61,276 bases of DNA from Photobacterium sp. TY1-4 (GCF_025398175.1 NZ_CP099736.1:1-61276), one strand, 5' to 3'; positions 35,248-44,846 are shown, counted from the stretch's first letter. Notes: generated by a model not told the origin, from the letters alone. A program made the numbers and translations.

Positions 35248-36546
35248 GAGGGTGTTCATAGTTCTGTGTCAGTGTAAGTCACAGATCCACATATTGATCG
35301 ACCCTGTCCGGGAAGTGGATGCTCAACTGGGATAGTGTCAGGTTCCAGTTCTGAACCGGATGCGTCCACTTTTCGGAGGCCTTCAACATCCCCGCATAGA
35401 GCAGCTTCAGCAAGCTGGTTTCGTTGGCGAATCCGCCCTTGGTTTTAGTCAGCTTGCGGAACTGCCGGTGCACCGCCTCAACCGCATTGGTAGTGTAGAT
35501 GGCCCGCCGGATCTGCTCGGGATACTTGAAGTATACCGACAGATTGTCCCACTTGCTGCGCCAGGATTTGATGACTAACGGGTACTGCTTGCCCCATTTT
35601 GCTTCCAGCTCGTCCAGCGCCTGCTCCGCAGCATTCTGTGTTGCAGCCTTGTAGACACACTTGAGATCGGCCATAAAGGCCTTCTGGTTTTTGCTAGCGA
35701 CGTACTTCATGGAGTTGCGGATCTGGTGAATGACACAGACCTGCACCTCTGTCTCGGGATAAATGGTTTCGATTGCTTCAGGGAAGCCTTTCAGGCCATC
35801 AACTGAGGCGATCAGAATGTCTTTAACGCCGCGGTTCTGCAAGTCGGTCAATACACTGAGCCAGTAATGTGCACCTTCATTTTCAGACAGATACAGTCCC
35901 AGAAGCTCCTTCTTGCCCTCAACGGTCAGGCCCAAAATGGTGTATACAGCTTTGGAGATGAAGCGACCGTTCTCCTTGATTTTATAGTGAATTGCATCTA
36001 ACCAGACGAAGGGATAAAGCGGCTCCAGATCCCTTTCCTGCCATGCTCTGAGTTCAGGCACTAGGCGGTCGGTGATGGCGTTGATCGTGCCATTTGAGAT
36101 GCGCATGCCGTATAGATCTAAGAGATGCTCTCGGATGTTCTGATAGCTGTTACCCAGAGCGAACAGGGAGAGGATCTTACCTTCCATTTCGTCTGTCAGG
36201 CGGGTCTGGTATTTCCTGACCGTCTGCGGCTCGAATGAGCCGTTTCGGTCTCTCGGTGTTTCCAACTCAAACTCACCAGAAGATGTCTTGACGGTCTTTT
36301 TAGATGAGCCATTTCTGCGGTTGGTCGAGGTCTCTTTAGTCAGGTGTTCGTCCAGCTCTGCCCCCAGAGCAGCTTCAGTGATCTGCTTGATCAGCGGCGT
36401 GAGCAGGCCATCCTTGCCATTGAGATTTTGACCGGATTGGAGTGCCTTAGCAAAGGCCTGGATATCGATTTCGTATTTATCAGCCATGATGTGTCTCTCC
36501 CTTTTTCAGTAAGTGTAGGAAAAGACACAAAACTTTGAACACTACC
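35248..36546 (-). mobile_element. IS256-family element, copy 1
   Basis: 1299 bp. The left end GAGGGTGTTCATAG and the right end (complement of GAACACTACC) form imperfect inverted repeats of about 20 bp. It is flanked by the 8-bp direct repeat CCCGTTTT (35240-35247 and 36547-36554), as IS256-family transposition makes. It appears identical to copy 2 at 49966-51264. Confidence 0.93.
35279..36487 (-). CDS. IS256-family transposase, copy 1
   Basis: 402 aa, full length. Catalytic acidic residues fit WLDAIHYK, SVDGLKGFPEAI and TNAVEAVHRQFRK in the order D, D, E. The zinc-like CVIHQIRNSMKYV segment is also typical. No frameshift, so it is probably active. Protein sequence is the same as in copy 2. 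Confidence 0.95.
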   Translation of the reverse strand: MADKYEIDIQAFAKALQSGQNLNGKDGLLTPLIKQITEAALGAELDEHLTKETSTNRRNGSSKKTVKTSSGEFELETPRDRNGSFEPQTVRKYQTRLTDEMEGKILSLFALGNSYQNIREHLLDLYGMRISNGTINAITDRLVPELRAWQERDLEPLYPFVWLDAIHYKIKENGRFISKAVYTILGLTVEGKKELLGLYLSENEGAHYWLSVLTDLQNRGVKDILIASVDGLKGFPEAIETIYPETEVQVCVIHQIRNSMKYVASKNQKAFMADLKCVYKAATQNAAEQALDELEAKWGKQYPLVIKSWRSKWDNLSVYFKYPEQIRRAIYTTNAVEAVHRQFRKLTKTKGGFANETSLLKLLYAGMLKASEKWTHPVQNWNLTLSQLSIHFPDRVDQYVDL

Positions 36547-36554
36547 CCCGTTTT

Positions 36555-36940
36555 AAATACTCTCTTTCTCTAGCGCCCTGCGGGCAACCTGCTTTATCTC
36601 ACATACCTCCCTGAGCTTGGTGGTTCGGCCGAGCCAAAACAGCGCTGCGCAATTGTCTCGGCCCTTCGGATCACAATCAGGGCTGGCAGAGCTTTCGCCG
36701 TACGCAGCAAAGTGCCGCTAACACTGTGGCCTTGTTTTCATGGTCCGGGTTTTCTCCCGGCGGTTTTTGCGCATCGTCTTCCCGCTGCCTTCTGATCCTT
36801 TGCCCGCAATAACCTGCCCGGCAAGGGTGAAATGAACGCTGCGCACCCTGGCCGGCCAGAACATGGCGGTCAGCCTATGCCTGGCTCATGTTCGTCGCTG
36901 CGGTGTGTTCAGCGTTCGCAGTTTTTTAGCGCGGGGTGGG
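36555..36940. other. Non-coding stretch with repeat D, copy 2
   Basis: No gene seen. AACCTGCTTTATCTCACA near 36588 recurs at about 39490. Repeat D copy 2 occupies 36873-36941 and runs into the recombinase-1 tail. Confidence 0.5.
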
Positions 36941-37009
36941 CTGATCGATGCCGCGCCGAGCACCCTGAGTGACTATGTGAGGCGGCGAAATTTGTGCGCT
37001 AATGATTGA
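36941..37009 (+). pseudogene. Duplicated 3' tail of serine recombinase 1
   Basis: Reads LIDAAPSTLSDYVRRRNLCAND and stop, against LIDAAPSTLSDYVKRRGL at the end of the complete gene (30105-30161). Nothing of the rest of the gene is present. New cargo follows. Confidence 0.88.
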
Positions 37010-37084
37010 ATTATCATTGAGAGATTGGTCAGTGACGTCTAAATTTTTAGTGGGCAATCATGTCCATAAAAGAAGGATCAGAAC

Positions 37085-37288
37085 ATGAATGATCATGATT
37101 ATGTGAATTTTTTAGAAGACCATGAGTTGAATTACCACCTTAAAAAAGTGGAAAAAAGTCAGTCTCAAAGCAACCGTGAGATTTTGGTCGGTATGGGGCA
37201 AGAATTAAAATATGTATTGAACCTGAAACGCGTGCAGCACGGACCGTTTCATCGCTATGTAGCTGAGCATACCAACCGACTGACTTAA
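37085..37288 (+). CDS. Small charged protein, unknown
   Basis: 67 aa, helical and charged (NYHLKKVEKSQSQSNREIL), no membrane segment. AAGGATC lies about 8 nt before the ATG. It is the only gene in the slot between the recombinase-1 tail and repeat C copy 2, the same place as the M15/membrane pair in the other slot. Could be a toxin, antitoxin or anti-defence factor; nothing in the sequence decides. Confidence 0.55.
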   Translation: MNDHDYVNFLEDHELNYHLKKVEKSQSQSNREILVGMGQELKYVLNLKRVQHGPFHRYVAEHTNRLT

Positions 37289-37417
37289 CTTTTCCGTATT
37301 GAGAGACTGTCGACGAAGTTTGCCGGTATTGCCAGTCTCTGTTGTTGCTGTTTCGCTTCTCCTGATGAGCTGTCTATCGCTGATCTTTCGGTCACCCTGA
37401 GAACACCTCACCTTCAA

Positions 37418-37490
37418 GGATCATGCCGCCCTGCAGAGCGTCGCCTGTTTTTGCCCTCTGATGTTTCGCGACCATCATGCGCAGCGCCGT
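37418..37490. repeat. Repeat C, copy 2
   Basis: GCCGCCCTGCAGAGCGTCGCC and following sequence match 32288-32360. Downstream (37510-37650) related AT-rich motifs (ATCCATTGGCATAAATC and TTGGTATCCATAAAATG) occur near the Fic gene and could be operators. Confidence 0.65.
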
Positions 37491-37685
37491 CCGATGTCGT
37501 ACAAATCTTAATGGCCTGGGATCCATTGGCATAAATCATTCTATTCATCCCTAAAATGCTAAATTTTGGCCATTGGTATCCATAAAATGATAAATCGATG
37601 GCTTAGGATTTATGATTTTGCATCAAATGTGATTCATTAATGAGTATAATCTGGAGGAATAGAATGATTTTGAGATAGGGTAGGC

Positions 37686-39158
37686 ATGAAAGAAAATCCG
37701 ATCGGCTACGAGTGGCTGCGCCGGCACTATGGTCTGGCTGTCATTGAGCGGCACCTGAAATCCTACACCGGCGGGCTGGTCGGAACGCGGGGCGCCGATA
37801 CCCGGATCACCCACAATACGGTTCTGCAAAACTTCAATATCGAACGGCCGGCCAATGAAAATCCTGCCCTGCATGCCGTGGTGGCCCTGAAGCGGGAAGG
37901 GGTCGAGGTGGCCTATTTTCGGGCGCTCAGTGCCAACCCTGATTTTCGCACCCATGTCGAGCAGGCCGTCAGGGACAAGCCGACCTCGAAGTGGTTACGG
38001 ATTGTCTGGTTTCTGTGTGAATGGCTGTCTGGTGAGCCGCTGGAGCTGGAAGACTGCCGCCCGGTTCCCTACGTCAAAATCCTCAATGAAGACGAGTACT
38101 ATACCTGCCCGCCGGTGAACAGTACCCGGCACCGGTTAAAGAACAACATTATCGGTACGGCAGCCTATACCGCGATCGTGCGCAAAACGCCGGCACTGTC
38201 CGCGGCCACGCCCGAGCAGCTGGGCGAGAAAACCAATGCGGTGATCAATACCTGGGATGCCGAGACGATTGCGCGGGCGTCGCGCTACCTGGTCTCGCGG
38301 GAGACCCGGGCATCAGGCGAGATCGAGAAAGAGTCGTTTTCCAAAAGCAAGTTTATTCGCTTTAACGAGGCGCTGTTGCGGGCAGGGAAGTCGCCGCTGA
38401 CCAAAGACAACTTGATCACCATTCAGGCGATCATCAAAGAGCGCCGTCCGGAGACGGACTATCGTCTGGAGCAGAACTGGATCGGCGGTAGTCAGTTCAG
38501 TGTCGAGCTGCCGACCGCCCGGCCTGAATATGTCGAAGGGCTGATGGCAGGATGGTTCGAGTTGTATGAGTGTCTTGCGCAGTCGGAAATCCCGGCCACG
38601 GTCCAGGCCGGGATCTTAAGTGCAACCTTTGTCTACATCCATCCGTTCATGGACGGTAACGGCCGCCTGTCGCGCTATATCATTCAGGAGGCGCTGGCCC
38701 GCAACCAGATTTTGCCGCCAGGGCTGGTGCTGCCGGTCTCCAACGGTATTTTGGCGGAAATTAACAGCTACTATGACACCCTGAATCTGATCTCCGCCAA
38801 AATCGAGGGGATCACCCAGTATATTCTGGACAATCACCAACTGTTCATCGAAACCGAAAACCGGGACTTTTTCCGCGATCTCGATGTAACCGAATACACC
38901 ACCTGGCTGTCCAATGTCATCAACCGGGTCACCACTGAGATTCTGCCCAAAGAGATTGATACGCTGCAGCTGGCCGATAAGCTTTACCAGCAACTGGATC
39001 AGGCGCTGGATTTGAGTGCCAATGAGCTGCGTGCCGTGGTCACCTTTGTGCTGCAAAATGACGGTCAATTGAGTCGTCGCAAAGGCAAGCGAATGGAACT
39101 CAGTGTTGAGGAAGTGTCGTTGATTAATGAGATCGCCGATGAAGTCTTGAGCGACTGA
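37686..39158 (+). CDS. Fic-domain AMP-transferase
   Basis: 490 aa. The Fic motif HPFMDGNGRLSR is complete (residues 319-330), so AMP or another nucleotide could be transferred to a target. SGEIEK at 210-215 fits the inhibitory helix pattern S-x3-E, which would hold the enzyme inactive until released. Residues 1-150 form an unrecognised N-terminal domain, and about 400-490 look like a winged helix (LSRRKGKRMELSVEEVSLIN). No start alternative is better than ATG 37686. It may act as a toxin or an anti-phage effector; target unknown. Confidence 0.88.
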   Translation: MKENPIGYEWLRRHYGLAVIERHLKSYTGGLVGTRGADTRITHNTVLQNFNIERPANENPALHAVVALKREGVEVAYFRALSANPDFRTHVEQAVRDKPTSKWLRIVWFLCEWLSGEPLELEDCRPVPYVKILNEDEYYTCPPVNSTRHRLKNNIIGTAAYTAIVRKTPALSAATPEQLGEKTNAVINTWDAETIARASRYLVSRETRASGEIEKESFSKSKFIRFNEALLRAGKSPLTKDNLITIQAIIKERRPETDYRLEQNWIGGSQFSVELPTARPEYVEGLMAGWFELYECLAQSEIPATVQAGILSATFVYIHPFMDGNGRLSRYIIQEALARNQILPPGLVLPVSNGILAEINSYYDTLNLISAKIEGITQYILDNHQLFIETENRDFFRDLDVTEYTTWLSNVINRVTTEILPKEIDTLQLADKLYQQLDQALDLSANELRAVVTFVLQNDGQLSRRKGKRMELSVEEVSLINEIADEVLSD

Positions 39159-39525
39159 GCTCCGTATCGACCAGCTCCATGAGCTTTTTCGGGCACCCGA
39201 TACAGATATTGTCCGGATTGTAATATGCCGGGGAAAAACGCGATGCCTTTCTGAATCAAAGAATGGGTGATTCAGGCGGAATAACCGTTGCGGCGGCACT
39301 TCTTACAAACGCTGAGGGTTATCCCCGGAAATTGTGGATAGCAGGCCTGAGCCCAGTCGCTTCGGGTCGGTATAACTTGGCTGAGGTGCCAAGGCCGTGG
39401 ATAGTTGGGACCAAGCCAGCATTTGCTTGCACTTCGCTTAACGCCTCTTTTCGTGATTCAACCAACACTCCCCTGAAACGCCCGGTGGGTAACCTGCTTT
39501 ATCTCACACATCTTCCCGGCCTTGA
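39159..39525. other. Non-coding stretch after fic
   Basis: No supported gene. Its end (AACCTGCTTTATCTCACAC, about 39490) repeats sequence from 36588, showing a further shared boundary between slots. Confidence 0.45.
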
Positions 39526-39677
39526 GGCAGGTATTCGACGGCCTGAACCAGATATACGGCTCAGATACGCTGCTTCTGGCTGCCCAGGGTATTAATCCCA
39601 AGTGGGCGATGCGCCGCGAGTGCCTGTCACCGTAATACACCACTCAATGGCGGGATTGGCCGGTGATTCGGTGTTGA
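39526..39677 (+). pseudogene. umuC: umuC 3' tail, copy 1
   Basis: Last 50 codons of a UmuC-like polymerase subunit, with LAAQGINPKWAMRRE readable and an internal stop (CAG changed to TAA) before YTTQW. Matches copy 3 closely. Non-functional. Confidence 0.82.
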
Positions 39678-39810
39678 GTTTTCTCATTGTTGCTGGGTGA
39701 CCTTGTCACAATACGCTGATTGCTTAGCAATCTATCAGAAATGCATAAGTGTGATCAGTTGCGTATCTTTTGTGGCACATGACGGGTAGGTTTTTTGAAG
39801 GTGTTTAATA
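39678..39810. repeat. Cassette leader, copy 1
   Basis: Shared by the three umuC tails. Features: palindrome GTGAC-CTT-GTCAC (39697-39709), GTGATCAGTTGCGTATC, and TAGGTTTT. It diverges from the others near 39810, then leads into the next AT-rich gene. Confidence 0.8.
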
Positions 39811-39880
39811 TTAGTGGAAAGGTAGCATAAACACCTATAATGTTGATTTATAAAGATTTATTAAAATTAAAGGGAACTAA

Positions 39881-41287
39881 ATGGCTGAGTTTTCAATACC
39901 CAGAGTTAGTGATAACTACTTGCTTCGTGTGTTTATCGACGAGACATTTTTAAAAAAAGAAGAACTTGGACTTAGTGGAAATACTCAAGTTTCGATTAAT
40001 ATAGCCAACACTAGCTTTGTAATAAGTGAATCATCTTTTAATGATAAAGGTACGTTAAATGATGATTTTCTGAAATTAATAAAAAATGGGGAGGACATTT
40101 CAAGTACGATTAATACCATTACCATATCAGATTCTAGCATTGTTAATTGCACAATATCGTACCGTAGAAGAGCAGATACTTTAATTGATTTGATTGCTAC
40201 GCCAAATAAATCTTTAACACCAAATGTTTTGATGTTGCTTAGACATGTTGAAAAAATCCTGCTTTCAAAAATATCAGTGAATCCTTCTGGAGATGTGCAA
40301 TCCGATGTGTTTTCTGCTCATCATCAAGTATTAACTAAATTAGAAGGCCTTAATGCATCACTTATTTGTGAGCAGCAAAAATTCTCTCAAAAAGTTGAAA
40401 GTGATAAGCAAAATTTTATAAATGAACAATCTGATAAGTTTAATGAAAGAAAAGAAAAACTAGATGCAGATTATCGTGCTAAGAAAGAACAGCTTGAAAC
40501 TAAATATTCTGAGCGAAATAAAGAGCTTGATATGCGTCAACAGCAGATTGATGATGCTGACAATACTACGGCTAGAAGAAAAACGACAATTTCAATGCTT
40601 GAGGATGTTCAAGAAAAGGCAAGGCAGTTTAATTTCTCACCCAGTGTGGGCGTATACACTAATCGAACTTTAATTTTTTCATTTATTCTTGTTATCGTTG
40701 GCTTTTTAACTGTGTTGTTTACGGTATATGAATTACAAGAAACGAGGAGTGTTATTTCTTCAAATATTGATGGTATATTAACAAAAATACCAGATTCAAC
40801 TAATTTAAAATCAGTTGAATCTGGAATTAGTTTGGCTATAGGAATAGATCAAAAGTATATTTGGTTTTTGTATATTAGGATTTTCCTAGGCTCGACATTA
40901 TTCGTTTCATCAATTCTATACTTAATTAAATGGTTCAATTCTTGGGCTAACAAGATAGCTCATCAAGAATTGGAAAATCAGCAGTTTGTTCGTGATCTTA
41001 ATCGTGCTCATCTGGCTGTTGAGATGTGCTTAGAATGGAACGACAAGAAAGATGGAGACGTTCCTGAACGGTTACTAAACTCTTTAACAGATGGCTTGTT
41101 TCAAGACAGAAATCAGGATAATCAAGTCATAGACCACCCAGCAGATCAACTAGCCTCCGCTTTAGTACGTAGCGCTGAAAAGATTAAACTACCTTTTGGC
41201 TCAAGTCAGATGGAAATTTCAGGTAAATCATTAAATAAAGCTAAGGTTCCAAAAAAACAAAATTCAAACACAGAAGTAACTGAATAG
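39881..41287 (+). CDS. Membrane coiled-coil protein, unknown cargo
   Basis: 468 aa, AT-rich. Residues 1-140 look beta-rich, then a charged coiled coil covers about 150-250 (FNERKEKLDADYRAKKEQLE). Two hydrophobic helices flank a roughly 60-residue loop (TLIFSFILVIVGFLTVLFTVY, and FLGSTLFVSSILYLIKWF). The cytoplasmic tail is polar. GGGAAC lies about 6 nt before the ATG. It is the sole gene between umuC tail copies 1 and 2. Membrane-plus-coil design is common among abortive defence effectors, but I recognise no family. Confidence 0.65.
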   Translation: MAEFSIPRVSDNYLLRVFIDETFLKKEELGLSGNTQVSINIANTSFVISESSFNDKGTLNDDFLKLIKNGEDISSTINTITISDSSIVNCTISYRRRADTLIDLIATPNKSLTPNVLMLLRHVEKILLSKISVNPSGDVQSDVFSAHHQVLTKLEGLNASLICEQQKFSQKVESDKQNFINEQSDKFNERKEKLDADYRAKKEQLETKYSERNKELDMRQQQIDDADNTTARRKTTISMLEDVQEKARQFNFSPSVGVYTNRTLIFSFILVIVGFLTVLFTVYELQETRSVISSNIDGILTKIPDSTNLKSVESGISLAIGIDQKYIWFLYIRIFLGSTLFVSSILYLIKWFNSWANKIAHQELENQQFVRDLNRAHLAVEMCLEWNDKKDGDVPERLLNSLTDGLFQDRNQDNQVIDHPADQLASALVRSAEKIKLPFGSSQMEISGKSLNKAKVPKKQNSNTEVTE

Positions 41288-41329
41288 ATATTTATAATAT
41301 AGCCATCTTATTTATAGTTAAGATATTAG

Positions 41330-41437
41330 TTAATCGCCCCGAATAATATCGGGGTGAAACTTGCTAATTCATCTATTTTATGTCCTTTTACTCAGGTTTT
41401 TTTCATGGTGTCCCTACGTCCTTGTGTCGCCTACATG
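41330..41437. other. Slot end hairpin, copy 1
   Basis: CCCCG-AATAATAT-CGGGG followed by TGAAAC, at about 41336-41359. Slots 2 and 3 end with a similar CCCCGT-CTAGTAAC-ACGGGG/ACGGAG hairpin and TGAA. Confidence 0.55.
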
Positions 41438-41499
41438 GTGAGTGTCTGTCACCGCAGTACACTACCCAATGGCGGGATTGGCCGGTAATACGGTGTTGA
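41438..41499 (+). pseudogene. umuC: umuC 3' tail, copy 2
   Basis: Last 20 codons only (LSPQYTTQWRD region in altered form, ending VIRC-like and TGA). Followed by the same leader as copies 1 and 3. Confidence 0.75.
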
Positions 41500-41670
41500 G
41501 CTTTCTCTTTGTTGCTGAGTGACCTTGTCACAACCTGCGGATTGTTAAGCTGATTATCAAAGATGCATAAATGTGATCAGTTGCGTATCTTTTGTGGCAC
41601 TTGAAAGGTAGGTTTTCAGAAGGTGTTGAACCGTATGTATTTAACATAACTGGATGTAATGTTCATTAGA
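41500..41670. repeat. Cassette leader, copy 2
   Basis: GTGAC-CTT-GTCAC at 41519-41531, then GTGATCAGTTGCGTATC. It matches copy 3 further than copy 1, through TTTAACATAACTGGAT. Confidence 0.8.
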
Positions 41671-41678
41671 GGTTTTCT

Positions 41679-42290
41679 ATGGATTATGAAGCTTTTGAAT
41701 TAGGGTTGAAGCTTTTATTAGGTGTGATATCTGTTATTGTTTTGATTTACTATTATTCTTCTACAAAACACTCATCTTGTTATTTTTGTAGAAAAACTAT
41801 AAGTCATAAAAAACAAAACCGATATTACCTAAATGAAGATGATGACAGACACGCTATTTGTAAGGCTTGTTATGGCAAAAAAATGAAAGAAATAAGCGCC
41901 CCAAAAGTATATTGCTATTGCTGCAATAAAATAATTACAAAAAGAATGAAATCGCATTTATGGGTTTTAAACTCTGGTGAGTTTACTCTTTGTTCTACAT
42001 GTAACAGGATTGGATCAAAAAAGTTAAAGTTTTCTATTGATATAGAAGATTTAATATCCGACGATTTTTTATCCCGGAATTCTTCTTTTACTCGTCATAG
42101 TGATCTTTTTGAATCAGCTAATTTACCATTGTCATCAGAAACTGATTTAGAATCTGATGAATGGAAATTATACATTTCTAAACACACCAAATTTGACTCA
42201 TGGCATGAGTTGAAATCTGCTGCAACAGAAGATCAAAGAGAATCTCGTATTCGTGATGTTTTGAATGAAATATCTACCCCGTCTAAATAG
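41679..42290 (+). CDS. Membrane-anchored double zinc-ribbon protein
   Basis: 203 aa, AT-rich. One N-terminal membrane helix (about 10-27) is followed by two four-cysteine units: CYFC...CKAC and CYCC...CSTC (about residues 32-112). A helical, acidic C-terminal part follows. An IS630-family element inserted at the last codons: without it the protein would end S-S-N-T-G and stop in the preserved flank; now it ends in K and a stop supplied by the insertion. Probably still functional. Family not recognised. Confidence 0.65.
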   Translation: MDYEAFELGLKLLLGVISVIVLIYYYSSTKHSSCYFCRKTISHKKQNRYYLNEDDDRHAICKACYGKKMKEISAPKVYCYCCNKIITKRMKSHLWVLNSGEFTLCSTCNRIGSKKLKFSIDIEDLISDDFLSRNSSFTRHSDLFESANLPLSSETDLESDEWKLYISKHTKFDSWHELKSAATEDQRESRIRDVLNEISTPSK

Positions 42291-43442
42291 CTGTTCCTAA
42301 TAGTAGATCTTTCAGGGAAGGGAACTCAGTCCAAATTGTGCGATCTGATCAGTTACCACACCAAATCATATCCACGCAGAGGACTGAGCAATGGCCATCA
42401 TAGCACCGATTCCACGTCCGGAACGTCGAAGAATGCACAAAGCGATTCAATCAACAGCAGATAAAGGTTTTGCCCGTCGATTAATTGCACTTCTTGCCCT
42501 GCATGATGGTAAGTCTATCGTTGAAGTTCATGCCCTGACTGGTGCTGCTCGCTCCTCTATCGGACGCTGGATTAACTGGTTTACTGAGTGTGGTATGGAC
42601 GGGTTGAAATCAATGGATACCGGCCGTCCACCGCTGTTACCCATGAATGAAATGCTTTCTATGTTAGTACTTCTGATTCAGCTATCACCACAGGATTTAG
42701 GATATCAGCGAAGCCGCTGGAGTACCGAGCTGCTGACACTGGAATTGAACAAATTGTTTCGTTCATCCGTTGCCGCCTCAACTGTCCGTCGCTGGTTACC
42801 TAAAGCTGGCATTGTTTGGCGACGAGCAGCGCCAACACTCTGTATCAGAGATCCGCATCGCACTGAAAAGATGGATAAAATCAATCAAGCCTTAGCCAAT
42901 TGCTCTGCAAGACATCCTGTCTTTTACGAGGATGAAGTTGATATCAATTTAAACCCTAAAATCGGTGCTGATTGGGTGATGAAAGGCCAGCAAAAACGCG
43001 TCCCGACACCGGGAAAAAATGAAAAACACTATCTTGCGGGAGCGCTTCATTCGGCAACAGGCAAGGTGTTATATGTCAGCAGCTGTAGCAAAAACTCAGA
43101 GTTATTCATCGCGATGTTAGAGAAACTCAAGCGCCACTATCGTGGCGCAAAAACGATCACACTTATCCTGGATAACTACATCATTCATAAGAGCCGAAAA
43201 ACACAAGCCTGGCTAAAACAAAATCCCAAGTTCATTTTGCTGTTTCAGCCTGTTTATTCGCCTTGGGTCAATGTTATCGAGCGGCTGTGGAATGCGCTGC
43301 ATGAAACCATCACACGGAACCACAAATGTAGCTATATGTGGCAACTTCTTCGGCAGGTGAAGCTCTTCATGGACAACGTATCACCATTTCCAGGAGGCGG
43401 GCATGGGATTATCAAAATGTAGCACTATTAGGATCAGCTATT
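42287..43442 (+). mobile_element. IS630-family element
   Basis: 1156 bp, flanked by the duplicated target TA (42285-42286, 43443-43444). The ends AATAGCTGTTCCTAATAG and AATAGCTGATCCTAATAG (complement) are inverted repeats. Removing it restores CCCCGTCTAGTAACACGG, which is intact at 51281-51298. Confidence 0.92.
42391..43422 (+). CDS. IS630-family transposase
   Basis: 343 aa. N-terminal helix-turn-helix (SIVEVHALTGAARSSIGRWI), then the DDE core: YEDEVDINL, LILDNYIIHKS and PVYSPWVNVIERLWNALH supply D, D and E. Complete and without frameshift. Carried inside the TA-flanked element. Confidence 0.93.
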   Translation: MAIIAPIPRPERRRMHKAIQSTADKGFARRLIALLALHDGKSIVEVHALTGAARSSIGRWINWFTECGMDGLKSMDTGRPPLLPMNEMLSMLVLLIQLSPQDLGYQRSRWSTELLTLELNKLFRSSVAASTVRRWLPKAGIVWRRAAPTLCIRDPHRTEKMDKINQALANCSARHPVFYEDEVDINLNPKIGADWVMKGQQKRVPTPGKNEKHYLAGALHSATGKVLYVSSCSKNSELFIAMLEKLKRHYRGAKTITLILDNYIIHKSRKTQAWLKQNPKFILLFQPVYSPWVNVIERLWNALHETITRNHKCSYMWQLLRQVKLFMDNVSPFPGGGHGIIKM

Positions 43443-43462
43443 TAGTAACACGGGGTGAATCC

Positions 43463-43765
43463 TCACCCCGCTTCCGAACCCTTCGCTAAAATCCGACACA
43501 CCTGCGATCGGCTGTAGCCGGTCGCTTCGGCCACTTCGCTCAGGCTCAGGCCTTTCTCATGGCGGTAGTAATGCACCTTGCGGTGACGTTCGGGGTCGGC
43601 CTGCCGGCCGCGGTATTTGCCTTCTTCTTTGGCGCGCTCAATCCCCTGGGCCTGGCGGTCGCGCCGGGTGATGTAGTCCTTGCGGGCCATGGCGGCCATC
43701 AGGTCGATCAGCATGTTGTTGATGGCATCGAGCACCGCTTTGATGATCGGATCGTTGTGGGTCAT
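43463..43765 (-). pseudogene. 3' fragment of serine recombinase 2
   Basis: 100 codons nearly identical to the end of the complete gene at 51306-51941, cut off after GTCATCCGCG (43770). It keeps the helix-turn-helix (LSLSEVAEATGYSRSQVCRIL) but lacks the catalytic domain. The Abi-like gene starts downstream of the break. Confidence 0.9.
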
Positions 43766-43780
43766 CCGCGTTGTGTCAGC

Positions 43781-44740
43781 TTAGGATGTTGAGGGATAAA
43801 ATACGCCGGAAACCTTGCCATTTTTTACAATGCTCACCGTGTTTTCTTGCTTGATGATGGATGTAAATTGTCGCTTAAAGACTGTTGGGCTCAACTGCTT
43901 TTGGCTATGTTGGCGAATATAGATATCCATCCCGTCTTGGCTTAATAGCCAGTTCAGTTGACGGTAGATGTAGCTGTGCTGATAGCTTTTTAGTTGTGTT
44001 TGTGAAAGCCAGCCGAGTAGCTCTTGGGCTCTGCTGTGAAGCAGAATGAGCCGCTCCATGGCTTCAGCTGCGTTACTTGGTGCTGGTATGATTAATTTGG
44101 GCTTTTTGTTTTGACGTTCACGGGTTTCCTCGAACAGATCGCCCTGTTTCCATATTGGCTCAAAGTGTGCAATACGATTCCGCAGTGAACCAATCAGCTC
44201 TAATCGGGCGTAAAGAATGTCCTGGTGTTTGATTTTTTTCCAATACCCTTCACTTTTTTGGCGGTGGTGAGGAATGACATTGGGAATGATCTTCCCCCAT
44301 GGCACTGCATTGTTTTGTTTGTCCTGTCGGATATCGAACACTTTGGGCCAGAAACCATAGGTCATGCGCGAGATAACATCATCATGGCTGAGTGCAGGCT
44401 GTTTGGGGTGCCATTTCCCTTTTTTAAACCTGTGCGTGACAGCCAAAATCTTCTTTTCTGAGTGAGCATTCAGATCCAAAAAATTATACCAGTCATTGCT
44501 CAGCTCGGAACCGTTAGACTGGCCATTGTGATAGTGCTGGCTGAGTGCCCGGTGTATTTTGTTCCTGAGCGTGATCTCGACGATACCAATCAACCTGAAA
44601 AAAGCCGATGAAATGGCTTCGTTCCAACAGTAGTAACCATAGAGCGCTTTGGGTTCGTCGGGCTGAAAGAAATGCTGGTAACTGGATAGCCGCGGTAGCG
44701 AGATATCATGTTGAAGTTGTTGGTAGTCTGCAGCTTGCAT
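43781..44740 (-). CDS. Abi_2-like abortive infection protein (HEPN)
   Basis: 319 aa. The HEPN active motif R-x4-H is visible in LRNRIAHFEPIW (about residue 200), preceded by WNEAISSAFFRLIGIVEITLRNKIHRAL. The order matches Abi_2/AbiD-F proteins, whose HEPN RNase stops phage spread by killing or arresting the host. ATG 44740 starts the conserved part; longer readings to 44833 add unrelated residues. It stands between two recombinase-2 tails, an insertion slot of its own. Confidence 0.8.
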   Translation of the reverse strand: MQAADYQQLQHDISLPRLSSYQHFFQPDEPKALYGYYCWNEAISSAFFRLIGIVEITLRNKIHRALSQHYHNGQSNGSELSNDWYNFLDLNAHSEKKILAVTHRFKKGKWHPKQPALSHDDVISRMTYGFWPKVFDIRQDKQNNAVPWGKIIPNVIPHHRQKSEGYWKKIKHQDILYARLELIGSLRNRIAHFEPIWKQGDLFEETRERQNKKPKLIIPAPSNAAEAMERLILLHSRAQELLGWLSQTQLKSYQHSYIYRQLNWLLSQDGMDIYIRQHSQKQLSPTVFKRQFTSIIKQENTVSIVKNGKVSGVFYPSTS

Positions 44741-44846
44741 TATGTTGGTCGATCTCTTAGAATTGCCATGTAAGCACTTGGAATACTTTTCAGGTAAGCT
44801 CTCGAAAGACAGCCCCTGCGAACTAAGTTGCAACGATTCTATCAGG

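Noticed and set aside
39263..39595. 110-codon reading after fic
   Set aside because: It crosses into the umuC tail in the wrong frame.
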